A DNA stretch of 64,000 nt, taken from Thalassotalea_B sp049613795. GTDB lineage: Bacteria; Pseudomonadota; Gammaproteobacteria; Enterobacterales; Alteromonadaceae. A program made the position numbers and the translations under genes. Below the pieces are notes generated by a model that had not been told where the DNA came from, made no database searches, and saw only the letters and a program-made list of their open reading frames with translations. The stretch covers positions 1 to 64,000 of the forward strand of contig JBMZCX010000002.1 in the NCBI GenBank assembly GCA_049613795.1, given 5' to 3'. Below are positions 46,330 through 56,312 of this stretch, piece after piece. How positions within the stretch are numbered: position 1 is the first letter of the stretch; the number at the start of each line of letters is the position of its first letter.

Positions 46330-47667
46330 TTAGCACGCTTTTTTAACAGCATCTGCAATTTCATGTGCTAATTGAGTCACCTCATCGTGATCCGGTCCTT
46401 CAACCATGACACGAATTAATGGTTCCGTACCAGACTTTCTTAATAACACACGCCCACGGCCTGTTAATTTTTCATTAACCTTATGAACCGCACTTACAAC
46501 ACCTTCGGCAGTAATTGGATCATTATCACCACTAAAGCGAACATTTACTAATACTTGTGGAAGTTTTGTCATACCTTGGCGTAATTCATTAAGCGTTTTA
46601 CCACTACTACAAATAGCCGTTAAAACATTTAATGCCGCAATAATACCATCTCCCGTAGAGGTATGGCTTAAATTTATAACATGACCTGAATTTTCAGCTC
46701 CTAATTGCCAGCCGTTAGCTTTTAGCATTTCCATCACATGACGGTCGCCAACTTTACTTCGCGCAAAAGGTACGCCCATATCAGCTAAAGCAAGCTCTAA
46801 GCCCATATTACTCATTAAGGTACCAACAACACCACCGCGAATATTGCCTGATTTTAAGTCGTTACACGCAATAACGAATACACATTCATCGCCATCAACT
46901 ACATGTCCTGTATGATCAACCATCATTAAACGGTCACCATCGCCATCTAACGCAATACCTAAATCAGCTTGATGCTCAACAACAGCAGCACTAATTGCGT
47001 CCATTGAGGTAGCGCCACAACCGTCATTAATATTAGTACCGTTTGGTGAAGCGCCAATAACAACAACTTCTGCACCTAATTCTCTAAAAACATTGGGTGC
47101 TATATGATAAGTAGCGCCATGAGCACAATCGAGTACTATTTTTTTGCCTGAAAGCGAAAATTGGCTAGGAAAATTACTTTTACAAAACTCAATATAACGC
47201 CCTGCTGCATCATCTATGCGGTTCGCTTTACCTAAGTGGCTCGATTCAACGCACCCCATTGGTTTATCAAGCTCTGCTTCAATGGCTAATTCAACCTCAT
47301 CTGGCAGCTTTTGCCCGCCTTGAGAGAAAAACTTTATACCATTATCGTAAAATGGATTATGTGAAGCACTGATCACGATACCCGCTTCTGCCCGAAAGGT
47401 TTTGGTTAAATAAGCAATGCCCGGAGTTGGCATAGGTCCTAAAAGCCCTATATCAACTCCTGCGGCAGAAAAACCCGCTTCAAGTGCAGACTCAAGCATA
47501 TAACCTGAAATACGCGTATCTTTACCAATTAATACTTTTTTAGTGCCTTGAGCAGCGAGTACTTTACCTGCTGCATAACCAAGTTTCATGACAAAGTCAG
47601 GGGTAATTGGATATTGGCCGACTAGCCCTCTAATACCATCTGTTCCGAAATATTTTCTAGCTGACAT
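46330..47667 (-). CDS. glmM: Phosphoglucosamine mutase
   Basis: Turns glucosamine-6-phosphate into glucosamine-1-phosphate for peptidoglycan and LPS. 445 residues, as in E. coli. It starts KYFGTDGIRG; the phosphoserine loop is VISASHNPFYDNGIKFF, the metal site is ALDGDGDRLMMVD, sugar binding GENSGHVINLSH, and phosphate binding RKSGTEPLIRVMVEG. Follows folP by 24 bases. Confidence 0.98.
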   Translation of the reverse strand: MSARKYFGTDGIRGLVGQYPITPDFVMKLGYAAGKVLAAQGTKKVLIGKDTRISGYMLESALEAGFSAAGVDIGLLGPMPTPGIAYLTKTFRAEAGIVISASHNPFYDNGIKFFSQGGQKLPDEVELAIEAELDKPMGCVESSHLGKANRIDDAAGRYIEFCKSNFPSQFSLSGKKIVLDCAHGATYHIAPNVFRELGAEVVVIGASPNGTNINDGCGATSMDAISAAVVEHQADLGIALDGDGDRLMMVDHTGHVVDGDECVFVIACNDLKSGNIRGGVVGTLMSNMGLELALADMGVPFARSKVGDRHVMEMLKANGWQLGAENSGHVINLSHTSTGDGIIAALNVLTAICSSGKTLNELRQGMTKLPQVLVNVRFSGDNDPITAEGVVSAVHKVNEKLTGRGRVLLRKSGTEPLIRVMVEGPDHDEVTQLAHEIADAVKKAC

Positions 47668-47691
47668 AAGGTCTCCCGTCAGTTAATTTTA

Positions 47692-48540
47692 TTATTTATT
47701 TTGTTGTGTAGTAGCTAATACTGCCAGTGTATCTACTGTTGCTTTTACATCATGCACTCTAATAATATTGGCGCCTTGCTGCGCTGCTAATAGTGCGGTC
47801 GCTAAGCTACCCGCAAGGCGCTGCTGCGGCGGGCAATTTAATAAATTACCGATCATCGACTTTCTTGAAGTGCCCGATAAAAGTGGCAAGTTAAAACAAG
47901 AAAACTCCGCTAAGTTAGCCAAGAGTTTATAATTTTGTTCAAGAGTTTTACCAAAGCCAAAACCTGGATCGAGGATAAGGCGACTACGGCTAATGCCTAA
48001 TTGTTCGCACGCTATAATACGTTGTTCAAAAAAAGCCTTAATGTCATTAATCAGATCATCATAAACAGGCGCCGTTTGCATTGTTCTTGGTTGGCCTTGC
48101 ATATGCATTAAGCAAATAGGAATATCAGTTTGCGCAGCAATAGCTAAACAACCTTCATTTTGCAATGCTCTAACATCATTAATAATATCAACGCCATTAG
48201 TTAGCGCTTCAGACATAACTCCTGCTTTGCTGGTATCAATAGACACAACAACATCAAAACGTGACTTAATCGCTTTTAATAAAGGAATGGTGCGCTGTAG
48301 CTCATCTTTTTCACTGACATCGGCAGCACCTGGACGTGTTGACTCACCGCCAATATCAATAATTGTTGCACCATCTTCAATCATTTTTTCAACTTGAGTC
48401 AATGCCAAATCAATTTGATTAAATTGTCCACCATCAGAAAAGGAATCGGGAGTCACGTTCAAAATCCCCATAACCAGCGGATTAGCGAGACTAAGACTAA
48501 AAGAAGAACAACTAAGTTTTTGTGAAGTAGCTAATGGCAT
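47692..48540 (-). CDS. folP: Dihydropteroate synthase
   Basis: Joins p-aminobenzoate to the pterin pyrophosphate in folate synthesis; the sulfonamide target. 282 residues. Motifs: VMGILNVTPDSFSDGG, IDIGGESTRPGA, VSIDTSKAGVM, LMHMQGQPRTMQ and LDPGFGFGKTLEQN, ending with RVHDVKATVDTL. Between ftsH and glmM, as in E. coli. Confidence 0.98.
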   Translation of the reverse strand: MPLATSQKLSCSSFSLSLANPLVMGILNVTPDSFSDGGQFNQIDLALTQVEKMIEDGATIIDIGGESTRPGAADVSEKDELQRTIPLLKAIKSRFDVVVSIDTSKAGVMSEALTNGVDIINDVRALQNEGCLAIAAQTDIPICLMHMQGQPRTMQTAPVYDDLINDIKAFFEQRIIACEQLGISRSRLILDPGFGFGKTLEQNYKLLANLAEFSCFNLPLLSGTSRKSMIGNLLNCPPQQRLAGSLATALLAAQQGANIIRVHDVKATVDTLAVLATTQQNK

Positions 48541-48590
48541 ATTGATTTTTATAATTATTTAATGCGAATGTATTTTATAAGATATTATAG

Positions 48591-48623
48591 ATAAAACAAA
48601 GCCCCGATAATCGAGGCTTTGTT
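48591..48623 (-). terminator. Terminator after ftsH
   Basis: AACAAAGCC (48595-48603) pairs with GGCTTTGTT (48615-48623), with further pairing inside. It is followed on the minus strand by T. It lies between the ftsH stop and folP, so folP-glmM may have a separate promoter or rely on read-through. Confidence 0.85.
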
Positions 48624-48640
48624 ACAAAACGAATATTCGC

Positions 48641-50563
48641 TTAGTTAGCAGCGTCTGACGGTGTATTTAAGTCAGGCTCTACTTTTTCGTCTTTAGTCGT
48701 TTTTCCCGCTTTAGGCGGCTCGTCTGAGTCTGAATGATTGTCCCATTCAGCAGCAGGCGCACGTACTTCTTTTCTATCCATTAAGTCATCAATTTGACCT
48801 GCATCAATAGTTTCATAGTGCATTAACGCATCTTTCATCGCATGAAGAATATCTTCGTTTTCTTTTAAGATTTTTTCTGCACGTTGATAGTTACGGTTAA
48901 CAAACTCTTTAATTTCTGCATCAATGGCTTGAGCTGTATCATCAGACATATTTAATGATTTAGATGACGTACGACCTAAAAACACTTCGCCTTCTTCTTC
49001 AGCAAATAACATTGGCCCCATTTTTTCGGAGAAGCCCCACTGTGTTACCATTTTACGCGCTAACTGAGTAGCACGCTCAATATCGTTTGAAGCACCAGTA
49101 GACACCTTTTCAAAACCGTAAATCATTTCTTCGGCAATTCGTCCACCATATAAAGAAGAAATATTGCTTTCTAAATGCTGTTTTGAGTGGCTGAATCGAT
49201 CTTGCTCTGGCAAGTACATGGTTACGCCCAATGCACGGCCACGAGGAATAATACTCACTTTATAAACAGGATCATGATCTGGCACTAACCGACCAACAAT
49301 GGCGTGACCTGCTTCATGATATGCGGTCATTGCTTTCTCTTCTTCGCTCATAACCATTGAACGACGTTCAGCACCCATTAGTATTTTATCTTTTGCTTTC
49401 TCGAATTCATCCATAGCTACAACACGACGAGAAGAGCGCGCTGCAAATAATGCGGCTTCATTCACTAAGTTAGCTAAGTCGGCACCAGAAAAACCTGGGG
49501 TACCACGAGCGATAACTGATGCTTTAACATCGTCACCTAATGGTACTTTACGCATATGTACTTTAAGAATTTGTTCACGACCACGAATATCAGGTAAACC
49601 AACCGTTACTTGACGGTCAAAACGACCTGGACGAAGTAACGCAGGGTCAAGTACGTCTGGACGGTTAGTTGCTGCAATAACAATAACGCCTTCATTACCT
49701 TCAAATCCATCCATTTCAACGAGCATTTGGTTAAGTGTTTGTTCACGTTCATCGTGACCGCCACCCATACCAGCACCACGTTGGCGACCAACCGCATCTA
49801 TTTCATCAATAAAAATGATACAAGGTGCTGATTTTTTAGCTTGTTCGAACATGTCACGTACACGAGATGCACCCACACCCACAAACATTTCAACAAAGTC
49901 TGAACCTGAAATAGTAAAAAATGGGACTTTAGCTTCACCGGCAATGGCTTTGGCTAATAAGGTTTTACCTGTACCCGGTTGACCTACCATTAATACGCCA
50001 GAAGGAATACGCCCACCTAGCTTTTGAAACTTTGTTGGATCTTTTAAGTAATCAACAAGCTCTGACACTTCTTCTTTTGCTTCATCACAACCTGCAACAT
50101 CTGCAAATGTGGTTTTAATTTGATCTTCACTTAACAAACGCGCTTTAGATTTACCGAAAGACATAGCACCTTTGCCGCCACCGCCTTGCATTTGACGCAT
50201 GAAGAATATCCATACACCAATTAATAAAATCATTGGGAACCACGAGATAAAAATAGTGGTTAGCATGCTAGGTTCTTCAGGTAATTCCCCTGAAGCATTA
50301 ACACCTTGCTTAACAAGATCATTAATTAAATCGCGATCGTAACCGCCAGGAATTACCGTAACAAAGTTTTCACCACTACGCTTTATTCCTTTAATAACAC
50401 CACTTCGATCAACACTTGCTTCACGCACCTGTCCTTGACGAACATCTTGCACAAAACGGGTATAATCAATTTGTGCATCGTTACCACCACTTGGGGTGAA
50501 ACTTTGAAAAACTGACATTAACACAACGGCTATTACTAACCACAAAATAAGATTTTTTGCCAT
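48641..50563 (-). CDS. ftsH: ATP-dependent zinc metalloprotease FtsH
   Basis: Membrane AAA+ protease that degrades LpxC, sigma-32 and damaged membrane proteins. 640 residues. Two N-terminal helices flank a periplasmic domain. The AAA module has VGQPGTGKTLLAKA (Walker A), IIFIDEIDAVG (Walker B) and the second region of homology near RPDVLDPALLRPGRFDR. The protease has AYHEAGHAIVG. The C-terminal tail is charged. The ATG at 50563 gives MAKNLILWLVIAVVL, as in E. coli; a TTG three codons earlier is less likely. 79 bases after rlmE. Confidence 0.97.
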   Translation of the reverse strand: MAKNLILWLVIAVVLMSVFQSFTPSGGNDAQIDYTRFVQDVRQGQVREASVDRSGVIKGIKRSGENFVTVIPGGYDRDLINDLVKQGVNASGELPEEPSMLTTIFISWFPMILLIGVWIFFMRQMQGGGGKGAMSFGKSKARLLSEDQIKTTFADVAGCDEAKEEVSELVDYLKDPTKFQKLGGRIPSGVLMVGQPGTGKTLLAKAIAGEAKVPFFTISGSDFVEMFVGVGASRVRDMFEQAKKSAPCIIFIDEIDAVGRQRGAGMGGGHDEREQTLNQMLVEMDGFEGNEGVIVIAATNRPDVLDPALLRPGRFDRQVTVGLPDIRGREQILKVHMRKVPLGDDVKASVIARGTPGFSGADLANLVNEAALFAARSSRRVVAMDEFEKAKDKILMGAERRSMVMSEEEKAMTAYHEAGHAIVGRLVPDHDPVYKVSIIPRGRALGVTMYLPEQDRFSHSKQHLESNISSLYGGRIAEEMIYGFEKVSTGASNDIERATQLARKMVTQWGFSEKMGPMLFAEEEGEVFLGRTSSKSLNMSDDTAQAIDAEIKEFVNRNYQRAEKILKENEDILHAMKDALMHYETIDAGQIDDLMDRKEVRAPAAEWDNHSDSDEPPKAGKTTKDEKVEPDLNTPSDAAN

Positions 50564-50642
50564 ATCGCTCAACTTAATGACCTCTTGATAAAATTAACAA
50601 CAATATTCTAACTGATGTAACTATATAATTCAGACTAATTTA

Positions 50643-51272
50643 CTACAATTTAAAGCCAGTCGCCACAAGATATACCTCGCGAGAGCGTGCTCTTGATGAT
50701 TCAGGCTTACGGGTTTTCACGGTAGTGAAGACATTTCGTACATCTTTCATAAATTGTTCAAAGCCTTGGCCTTGAAAAACTTTAACGACAAACGCGCCAT
50801 TTTTCTTTAAAACTTGGTTACACATATCTAACGCTAACTCAACTAAATACATACTGCGCGCGGCATCTGCCGTATCATTCCCGGTAAAATTAGCCGCCAT
50901 ATCAGACATTACCACGTCAATATCTTTACCATTAATGCGGGTCAACAAAGCATCTAACACCGCTTCTTCACGGAAATCACCTTGTAAAAAGTCAACCCCT
51001 GCTATTGGGTCAATCGATAAAATATCACAAGCTACAACTTGACCAGAGTCACCAACCGCTTTAACGGCATATTCCGACCAACCACCTGGCGCAGCACCAA
51101 GATCGACCACTTTCATACCTGGCTTTATTAGCTTGTCTTTATTATTTATTTCTTCAATTTTAAAATAAGCGCGTGAGCGCAGCCCTAACTTTTGCGCCTT
51201 TTTGACATATTCGTCATCAAAATGTTCTTTCATCCAACGCTGGCTGCTGTTGGTTAGTTTATTCTTACTCAT
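50643..51272 (-). CDS. rlmE: 23S rRNA 2'-O-ribose U2552 methyltransferase RlmE
   Basis: FtsJ/RrmJ enzyme that modifies the ribosomal A loop late in 50S assembly. 209 residues, as in E. coli. SAM-binding VVDLGAAPGGWSEYA; catalytic Lys/Asp/Lys/Glu positions in AYFKIEE, MSDMAANFTGND, FVVKVFQGQGFE and KPESSRARSREVYLVATG. Divergent from yhbY and upstream of ftsH, as in E. coli. Confidence 0.98.
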   Translation of the reverse strand: MSKNKLTNSSQRWMKEHFDDEYVKKAQKLGLRSRAYFKIEEINNKDKLIKPGMKVVDLGAAPGGWSEYAVKAVGDSGQVVACDILSIDPIAGVDFLQGDFREEAVLDALLTRINGKDIDVVMSDMAANFTGNDTADAARSMYLVELALDMCNQVLKKNGAFVVKVFQGQGFEQFMKDVRNVFTTVKTRKPESSRARSREVYLVATGFKL

Positions 51273-51427
51273 TTAACTCTCAAATGGACTATTACTTCGC
51301 CTAGCAAGCTAAACGAAAAAGTTATCGATGTATATTCACACAATATAACATCGTGTTGACCTAGTATTACAGACTAGATGAGGGTAAAATAGCCTTAATT
51401 CAAGCTAACTTGTAACGAAAATTGTTA

Positions 51428-51724
51428 ATGAGCCTAAATAAGAAACAAATTCAACATCTAAAAGGTTTAGCGCACTCGCTAAAACCTGTCGTATTACTTG
51501 GTAGCAACGGGCTTACTGAAGCAGTTGTTGCTGAAATTGATTACGCATTAAATCATCACGAATTAATTAAAATAAAAATTCCAACCGATGATAGAGAAAC
51601 CAAAGCATTAATTGTTGAAGCAATAGTGCGCGAAACTCAGGGCGTAAAAGTACAAGTCATAGGTAAAACCTTAGTGCTGTACCGTCAATCTGCTGAGAAA
51701 AAAATTAGCATCCCTAAGCTATAG
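51428..51724 (+). CDS. yhbY: YhbY/CRS1-CRM-type RNA-binding protein
   Basis: 98 residues of a single CRM domain. It aligns closely with E. coli YhbY, including HLKGLAHSLKPVVLLGSNGLTE, HHELIKIKI and VQVIGKTLVLYR. The protein associates with pre-50S particles. The ATG at 51428 is two codons inside the longest frame and matches the family start; the ribosome site is weak. Confidence 0.96.
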   Translation: MSLNKKQIQHLKGLAHSLKPVVLLGSNGLTEAVVAEIDYALNHHELIKIKIPTDDRETKALIVEAIVRETQGVKVQVIGKTLVLYRQSAEKKISIPKL

Positions 51725-51963
51725 TGATTACATAGTAAGCACGCCATAAACGCTATAATTACTGCATATCTCAATGCGTTAATTGTGGCGTTTTATTTTC
51801 CACTTTATCACACTAAATACGCAGCCTATCTGGCTAGTAATACCTCTTTTTTACATATCTTATCTATTAGTTTTACGATAAAAATGTCATTCATAAAATT
51901 CTATTTGCTTACTACATTAGTAGAGCCTAATATAATTGCATTATTGTTCAATTGAGAATAGCA
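51725..51963. other. Spacer between yhbY and the rhodanese gene
   Basis: 239 bases, AT-rich, with no open frame and no recognised element. Confidence 0.5.
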
Positions 51964-52314
51964 ATGCTGCTACCTATTACAACGCTTGCAAAACAAGCAA
52001 AAGAAAACATTTCAACATTATCCGCAGCCGACGCGGTAACATTTGCCAAAAGCACAGACTGTTTAATTATTGATGTAAGAGAAGCGGCTGAAGTAGAAAA
52101 AAGTGCAGTAAAGCACTCGTTAGCTATTCCTAGAGGTGTACTTGAGGCACAGATCATAACAAAATGTAATGATGAAAATATGCCGATATTGGTACATTGC
52201 CAGTCAGGCGGACGTGCTTGCTTAGCGGTAGAACAATTAATAAAAATGGGCTATAAAAATGTACAAGCGATAACAGCCTCTCATCAAGAGATCTGTCAGT
52301 TATTTAATGATTAA
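51964..52314 (+). CDS. Single-domain rhodanese
   Basis: 116 residues, one rhodanese domain: CLIIDVREAAEVEKS, then the active-site loop VHCQSGGRACLA with the persulfide-forming Cys, and a terminal helix. Such small rhodaneses carry sulfur for cyanide detoxification or sulfur relay. No signal peptide; the target is unknown. The ATG at 51964 has TGAGA about eight bases upstream and is preferred over the TTG at 51952. It converges with greA across a shared terminator. Confidence 0.9.
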   Translation: MLLPITTLAKQAKENISTLSAADAVTFAKSTDCLIIDVREAAEVEKSAVKHSLAIPRGVLEAQIITKCNDENMPILVHCQSGGRACLAVEQLIKMGYKNVQAITASHQEICQLFND

Positions 52315-52428
52315 TGCGTATTAAATTCATTTGAAGTAAAAGGTGATGCTCTTAATACTTTAATAGCAAACTAATACCATTAATCCGCATACAAAGCACT
52401 TTTCAATATTGTCACCCTGCAAAAATAA

Positions 52429-52451
52429 AAAAAGCCCATTACGGGCTTTTT
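52429..52451. terminator. Bidirectional terminator between rhodanese gene and greA
   Basis: AAAAAGCCC (52429-52437) pairs with GGGCTTTTT (52443-52451) around ATTAC. The A and T runs on both sides make it work in both directions for the two convergent genes. Confidence 0.92.
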
Positions 52452-52476
52452 ATTAATCGCTTAACACAAGCAATAA

Positions 52477-52953
52477 TTAAATATGTTCAACGGCAACAAT
52501 TTCGTATTCAACGATGCCGCCTGGCGTAGTAATTTCAATTTCAGTATCAACTTCTTTACCAATTAAGCCACGAGCAATGGGTGAATTAAGCGAAATTCTG
52601 CCGGTTTTAAAATCAGCCTCGTCGTCACCTACAATTTTATAAGTCACTTCAACTTCAGTATCAATATTCAATAAAGTGACCGTTGCACCGAAAATAACTT
52701 TTCCGTGGTTAGGTATTGTTGTTACATCAATAACTTGAGCGTTACATAACCGACCTTCAATGTCTTGAATTCGACCTTCACAAAAGCCTTGCTCTTCTTT
52801 AGCCGCATGGTATTCAGCATTTTCTTTTAAGTCTCCATGTTCACGCGCGTCGGCAATATCTTTAACAATACGTGGGCGTTTTTCTGTTTTTAAGATTCTT
52901 AGCTCTTCTTTCAGCTGTTCTGCACCAAGAAGTGTCATTGGATATTTTGTCAT
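52477..52953 (-). CDS. greA: Transcription elongation factor GreA
   Basis: Rescues backtracked RNA polymerase by making it cut the 3' end of the transcript. 158 residues (E. coli 158). The N-terminal coiled coil contains YPMTLLGAEQLKEELRILK and AREHGDLKENAEYHAAKEEQ with the acidic tip; the C-terminal FKBP-like domain ends GIVEYEIVAVEHI. Its ATG is 113 bases after the carB stop, with the carB terminator in between. Confidence 0.97.
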   Translation of the reverse strand: MTKYPMTLLGAEQLKEELRILKTEKRPRIVKDIADAREHGDLKENAEYHAAKEEQGFCEGRIQDIEGRLCNAQVIDVTTIPNHGKVIFGATVTLLNIDTEVEVTYKIVGDDEADFKTGRISLNSPIARGLIGKEVDTEIEITTPGGIVEYEIVAVEHI

Positions 52954-52991
52954 TTTTCTCTTCTTTTATTCATCATTTATCGGCGTTAACT

Positions 52992-53025
52992 AAAAAGTGG
53001 TTTTTTCATTTGAAAAAACCACTTT
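52992..53025 (-). terminator. Terminator after carAB
   Basis: A perfect 15-bp inverted repeat (52994-53008 with 53011-53025) ending in T on the minus strand, 42 bases after the carB stop. Confidence 0.9.
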
Positions 53026-53066
53026 AAATATCAACCCAAAGGTTAATCTAATATTGCTATTGTAAC

Positions 53067-56000
53067 CTAACTACATTGTTTGTGAAGCTCTTGAATAGAA
53101 GTTACTGTATTTCTATCATCCGCTGCATGTGCCTGACACGCAGCAAAAGCGGCATTGAGCGTTGTAGTATAAGCTACTTTGTAACGCAATGCACCGCCAC
53201 GCAATACCTTAGAGTCTTCAATCGCTTTACGACCTTCTGTTGTATTGATAATGTAGCTATACTCTTCGTTTTTAATTCTATCAAGAATATGTGGACGACC
53301 TTCATGTACCTTATTCACTAAGCGACAAGGTACACTTGCTTCACCAAGAATAACCGCTGTACCGTGAGTAGCGTCAAGCTCATAACCTAAAGCAACCATT
53401 TGCTTGGCTAGGTCAACAACACGTTCTTTATCACTATTACGTACAGAAATTAAGGCACGGCCTGATTTAGGCACAGAAACACCAGCGCCTAAGTTTGCTT
53501 TAGCGTAAGCTTCTTCAAACGTTGTTCCAACGCCCATAACTTCACCAGTAGAGCGCATTTCAGGGCCAACTAAAGGATCACTACCGTGGAATTTATTAAA
53601 CGGTATAACCACTTCTTTCACTGAAAAATACGGAGGAATAACTTCTTTTGTTATGCCTTGTTCTTTCAACGATTTACCCGCCATTACTCGCGCACCTACT
53701 TTTGCTAAAGGTACTGAGGTCGCTTTTGAAACAAATGGAATAGTACGTGCCGCACGAGGATTTACTTCAATTAAGTAAACTTTACCGTCTTTCACTGCCA
53801 TTTGGGTATTCATTAAACCATTAACGCCTAATTCAAATGCTAAGTCGGTTACTTGTTTGCGCATTACGTCTTGCACTTCTTGGCTTAAGCTATAGGCAGG
53901 TAATGAACATGCAGAATCACCTGAGTGAACCCCTGCTTGCTCAATGTGTTGCATAATACCGCCAACCACTACGTCTGTACCATCACAAACTACATCAATA
54001 TCAACTTCAATTGCGTCATCAAGGAAATGGTCAAGCAACACTGGCGAGTCGTTAGACACACTTACCGCTTCAGTCATATAACGACGTAAATCGTCAAGGT
54101 CGTAAACAATTTCCATTGCTCGGCCGCCTAAAACATAAGATGGGCGAACAACTAATGGAAAACCAATCGCTTCAGCTTTTGCCATTGCTTCATCAAGTGA
54201 AGTAACTGTAGCATTTTCAGGTTGTAGTAAACCTAAACGGTCAACCGCTTGTTGGAAACGCTCTCGGTCTTCAGCGCGGTCAATCGCGTCTGGTGAAGTA
54301 CCAATAATTGGTACACCAGCGGCTTCTAAAGCGCGTGCTAATTTAAGTGGCGTTTGACCACCATATTGCACAATTACGCCTTTAGGCTTTTCAATACGTA
54401 CAATTTCAAGTACATCTTCAAAAGTGATTGACTCAAAATATAATCGGTCAGACGTATCGTAATCGGTAGAAACCGTTTCAGGGTTGCAGTTAACCATAAT
54501 GGTTTCATAACCGTCTTCACGCAAGGCAAGAGCCGCATGAACACAACAGTAATCAAATTCAATACCTTGACCAATTCGGTTAGGGCCACCGCCCAAGATC
54601 ATTATTTTGTCATTATCTGTTGGCGCTGCTTCACACTCTTCATCGTAAGTTGAATACATGTAAGCCGTGTCAGAGCTAAATTCCGCCGCACAGGTATCAA
54701 CACGTTTATATACAGGGAAAATTTCAGCCGTATGACGCTTTTTACGTACTTCAGCCTCAGCCACACCAATTAAGTCAGCAAGGCGAGAGTCAGCAAAACC
54801 TTTACGTTTTAATTGACGTAAGTATTCAGAGGTTAATATTTTTAAACCACCTTCAGCCACTTTAGCTTCATTTAAAATAATGTCTTCAATTTGCACTAAG
54901 AACCAACGATCTATTTTGGTTAAACGGAAAATATCATCAACCGTTAAGCCTAAACGAAATGCATCAGCCACATACCAAATACGGTCAGCACCCGCTTCTT
55001 GAAGCTCGTGCATAATTTTAGTTTTAGCGCCCGGCTGGGTAACATCAACCATAGAGTCAAAACCATTTACGCCAACTTCTAAGCCGCGTAATGCTTTTTG
55101 TAATGACTCTTGCTGGTTACGGCCGATAGACATCACTTCACCCACAGACTTCATTTGAGTGGTTAATCTATCTTCTGAGCCTGCAAATTTTTCAAAGTTA
55201 AAGCGTGGTATTTTTGTAACAACGTAATCAATGGTTGGCTCAAATGAGGCCGGAGTAGCACCACCCGTAATGTCATTTGATAATTCATCTAACGTATAAC
55301 CTACCGCTAATTTTGCGGCAATTTTAGCAATAGGGAAACCTGTTGCTTTTGACGCTAATGCCGATGAACGTGATACACGTGGGTTCATTTCAATAATAAC
55401 CATACGGCCAGTATCAGGGCAAATACCAAACTGCACGTTTGAACCACCTGTTTCAACACCAATTTCACGCAATACCGCAATAGAGGCATTACGCATGATT
55501 TGGTATTCTTTGTCGGTTAATGTTTGTGCTGGAGCAACAGTAATAGAGTCGCCAGTATGAATACCCATTGGGTCAAAGTTTTCGATTGAACAAATAATGA
55601 TACAGTTATCATTTTTGTCGCGAACCACTTCCATTTCATACTCTTTCCAACCAATTAATGACTCATCAATTAATAACTCAGAGGTAGGTGAAAGATCTAA
55701 ACCACGAGTACATATTTCATCAAACTCTTCGCGGTTATAAGCAATACCACCACCTGTTCCACCCATGGTAAATGATGGACGAATGATACAAGGGAAACCT
55801 AAGGTTTTACTGGCAGCATGGGCTTCTTCAATAGTATGAACAATTTCAGCGCGTGGACATTCTAGGCCAATGTTTTTCATTGCCTTGTCAAAACGATCGC
55901 GGTTTTCAGCTTTATCAATTGCATCAGCTGTTGCGCCAATCATTTCAACGTTAAATTCTTTTAAAACACCTTTAGCTTCAAGCTCTAATGCACAGTTTAA

Positions 56001-56285
56001 TGCCGTTTGACCACCCATGGTCGGTAATATTGCACACGGGCGTTCTTTTTCAATAATTTTACGAACAACTTCCCAGTGAATAGGTTCAATATAAGTGGCG
56101 TCAGCCATTTCAGGGTCGGTCATGATAGTCGCAGGATTAGAGTTAACTAAGATTACGCGGTAACCTTCTTCTCTTAATGCTTTACATGCCTGTGCGCCTG
56201 AGTAATCAAATTCACACGCTTGCCCAATAACAATTGGGCCCGCGCCTAAGATCAAGATGCTTTTTAAATCGTTGCGTTTTGCCAT
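53067..56285 (-). CDS. carB: Carbamoyl-phosphate synthase large subunit
   Basis: Makes carbamoyl phosphate from bicarbonate, ammonia and two ATP for pyrimidine and arginine synthesis. 1072 residues (E. coli 1073). Two related ATP-grasp halves: the first has LILGAGPIVIGQACEFDYSG and FTMGGTGGGI, the second ILGGGPNRIGQGIEFDYCC and PSYVLGGRAM. A C-terminal MGS-like allosteric domain ends the protein. It follows carA by 27 bases. Confidence 0.98.
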   Translation of the reverse strand: MAKRNDLKSILILGAGPIVIGQACEFDYSGAQACKALREEGYRVILVNSNPATIMTDPEMADATYIEPIHWEVVRKIIEKERPCAILPTMGGQTALNCALELEAKGVLKEFNVEMIGATADAIDKAENRDRFDKAMKNIGLECPRAEIVHTIEEAHAASKTLGFPCIIRPSFTMGGTGGGIAYNREEFDEICTRGLDLSPTSELLIDESLIGWKEYEMEVVRDKNDNCIIICSIENFDPMGIHTGDSITVAPAQTLTDKEYQIMRNASIAVLREIGVETGGSNVQFGICPDTGRMVIIEMNPRVSRSSALASKATGFPIAKIAAKLAVGYTLDELSNDITGGATPASFEPTIDYVVTKIPRFNFEKFAGSEDRLTTQMKSVGEVMSIGRNQQESLQKALRGLEVGVNGFDSMVDVTQPGAKTKIMHELQEAGADRIWYVADAFRLGLTVDDIFRLTKIDRWFLVQIEDIILNEAKVAEGGLKILTSEYLRQLKRKGFADSRLADLIGVAEAEVRKKRHTAEIFPVYKRVDTCAAEFSSDTAYMYSTYDEECEAAPTDNDKIMILGGGPNRIGQGIEFDYCCVHAALALREDGYETIMVNCNPETVSTDYDTSDRLYFESITFEDVLEIVRIEKPKGVIVQYGGQTPLKLARALEAAGVPIIGTSPDAIDRAEDRERFQQAVDRLGLLQPENATVTSLDEAMAKAEAIGFPLVVRPSYVLGGRAMEIVYDLDDLRRYMTEAVSVSNDSPVLLDHFLDDAIEVDIDVVCDGTDVVVGGIMQHIEQAGVHSGDSACSLPAYSLSQEVQDVMRKQVTDLAFELGVNGLMNTQMAVKDGKVYLIEVNPRAARTIPFVSKATSVPLAKVGARVMAGKSLKEQGITKEVIPPYFSVKEVVIPFNKFHGSDPLVGPEMRSTGEVMGVGTTFEEAYAKANLGAGVSVPKSGRALISVRNSDKERVVDLAKQMVALGYELDATHGTAVILGEASVPCRLVNKVHEGRPHILDRIKNEEYSYIINTTEGRKAIEDSKVLRGGALRYKVAYTTTLNAAFAACQAHAADDRNTVTSIQELHKQCS

Positions 56286-56312
56286 TTTCTTTTTCTCTCT
56301 TGTCTAGGTGAA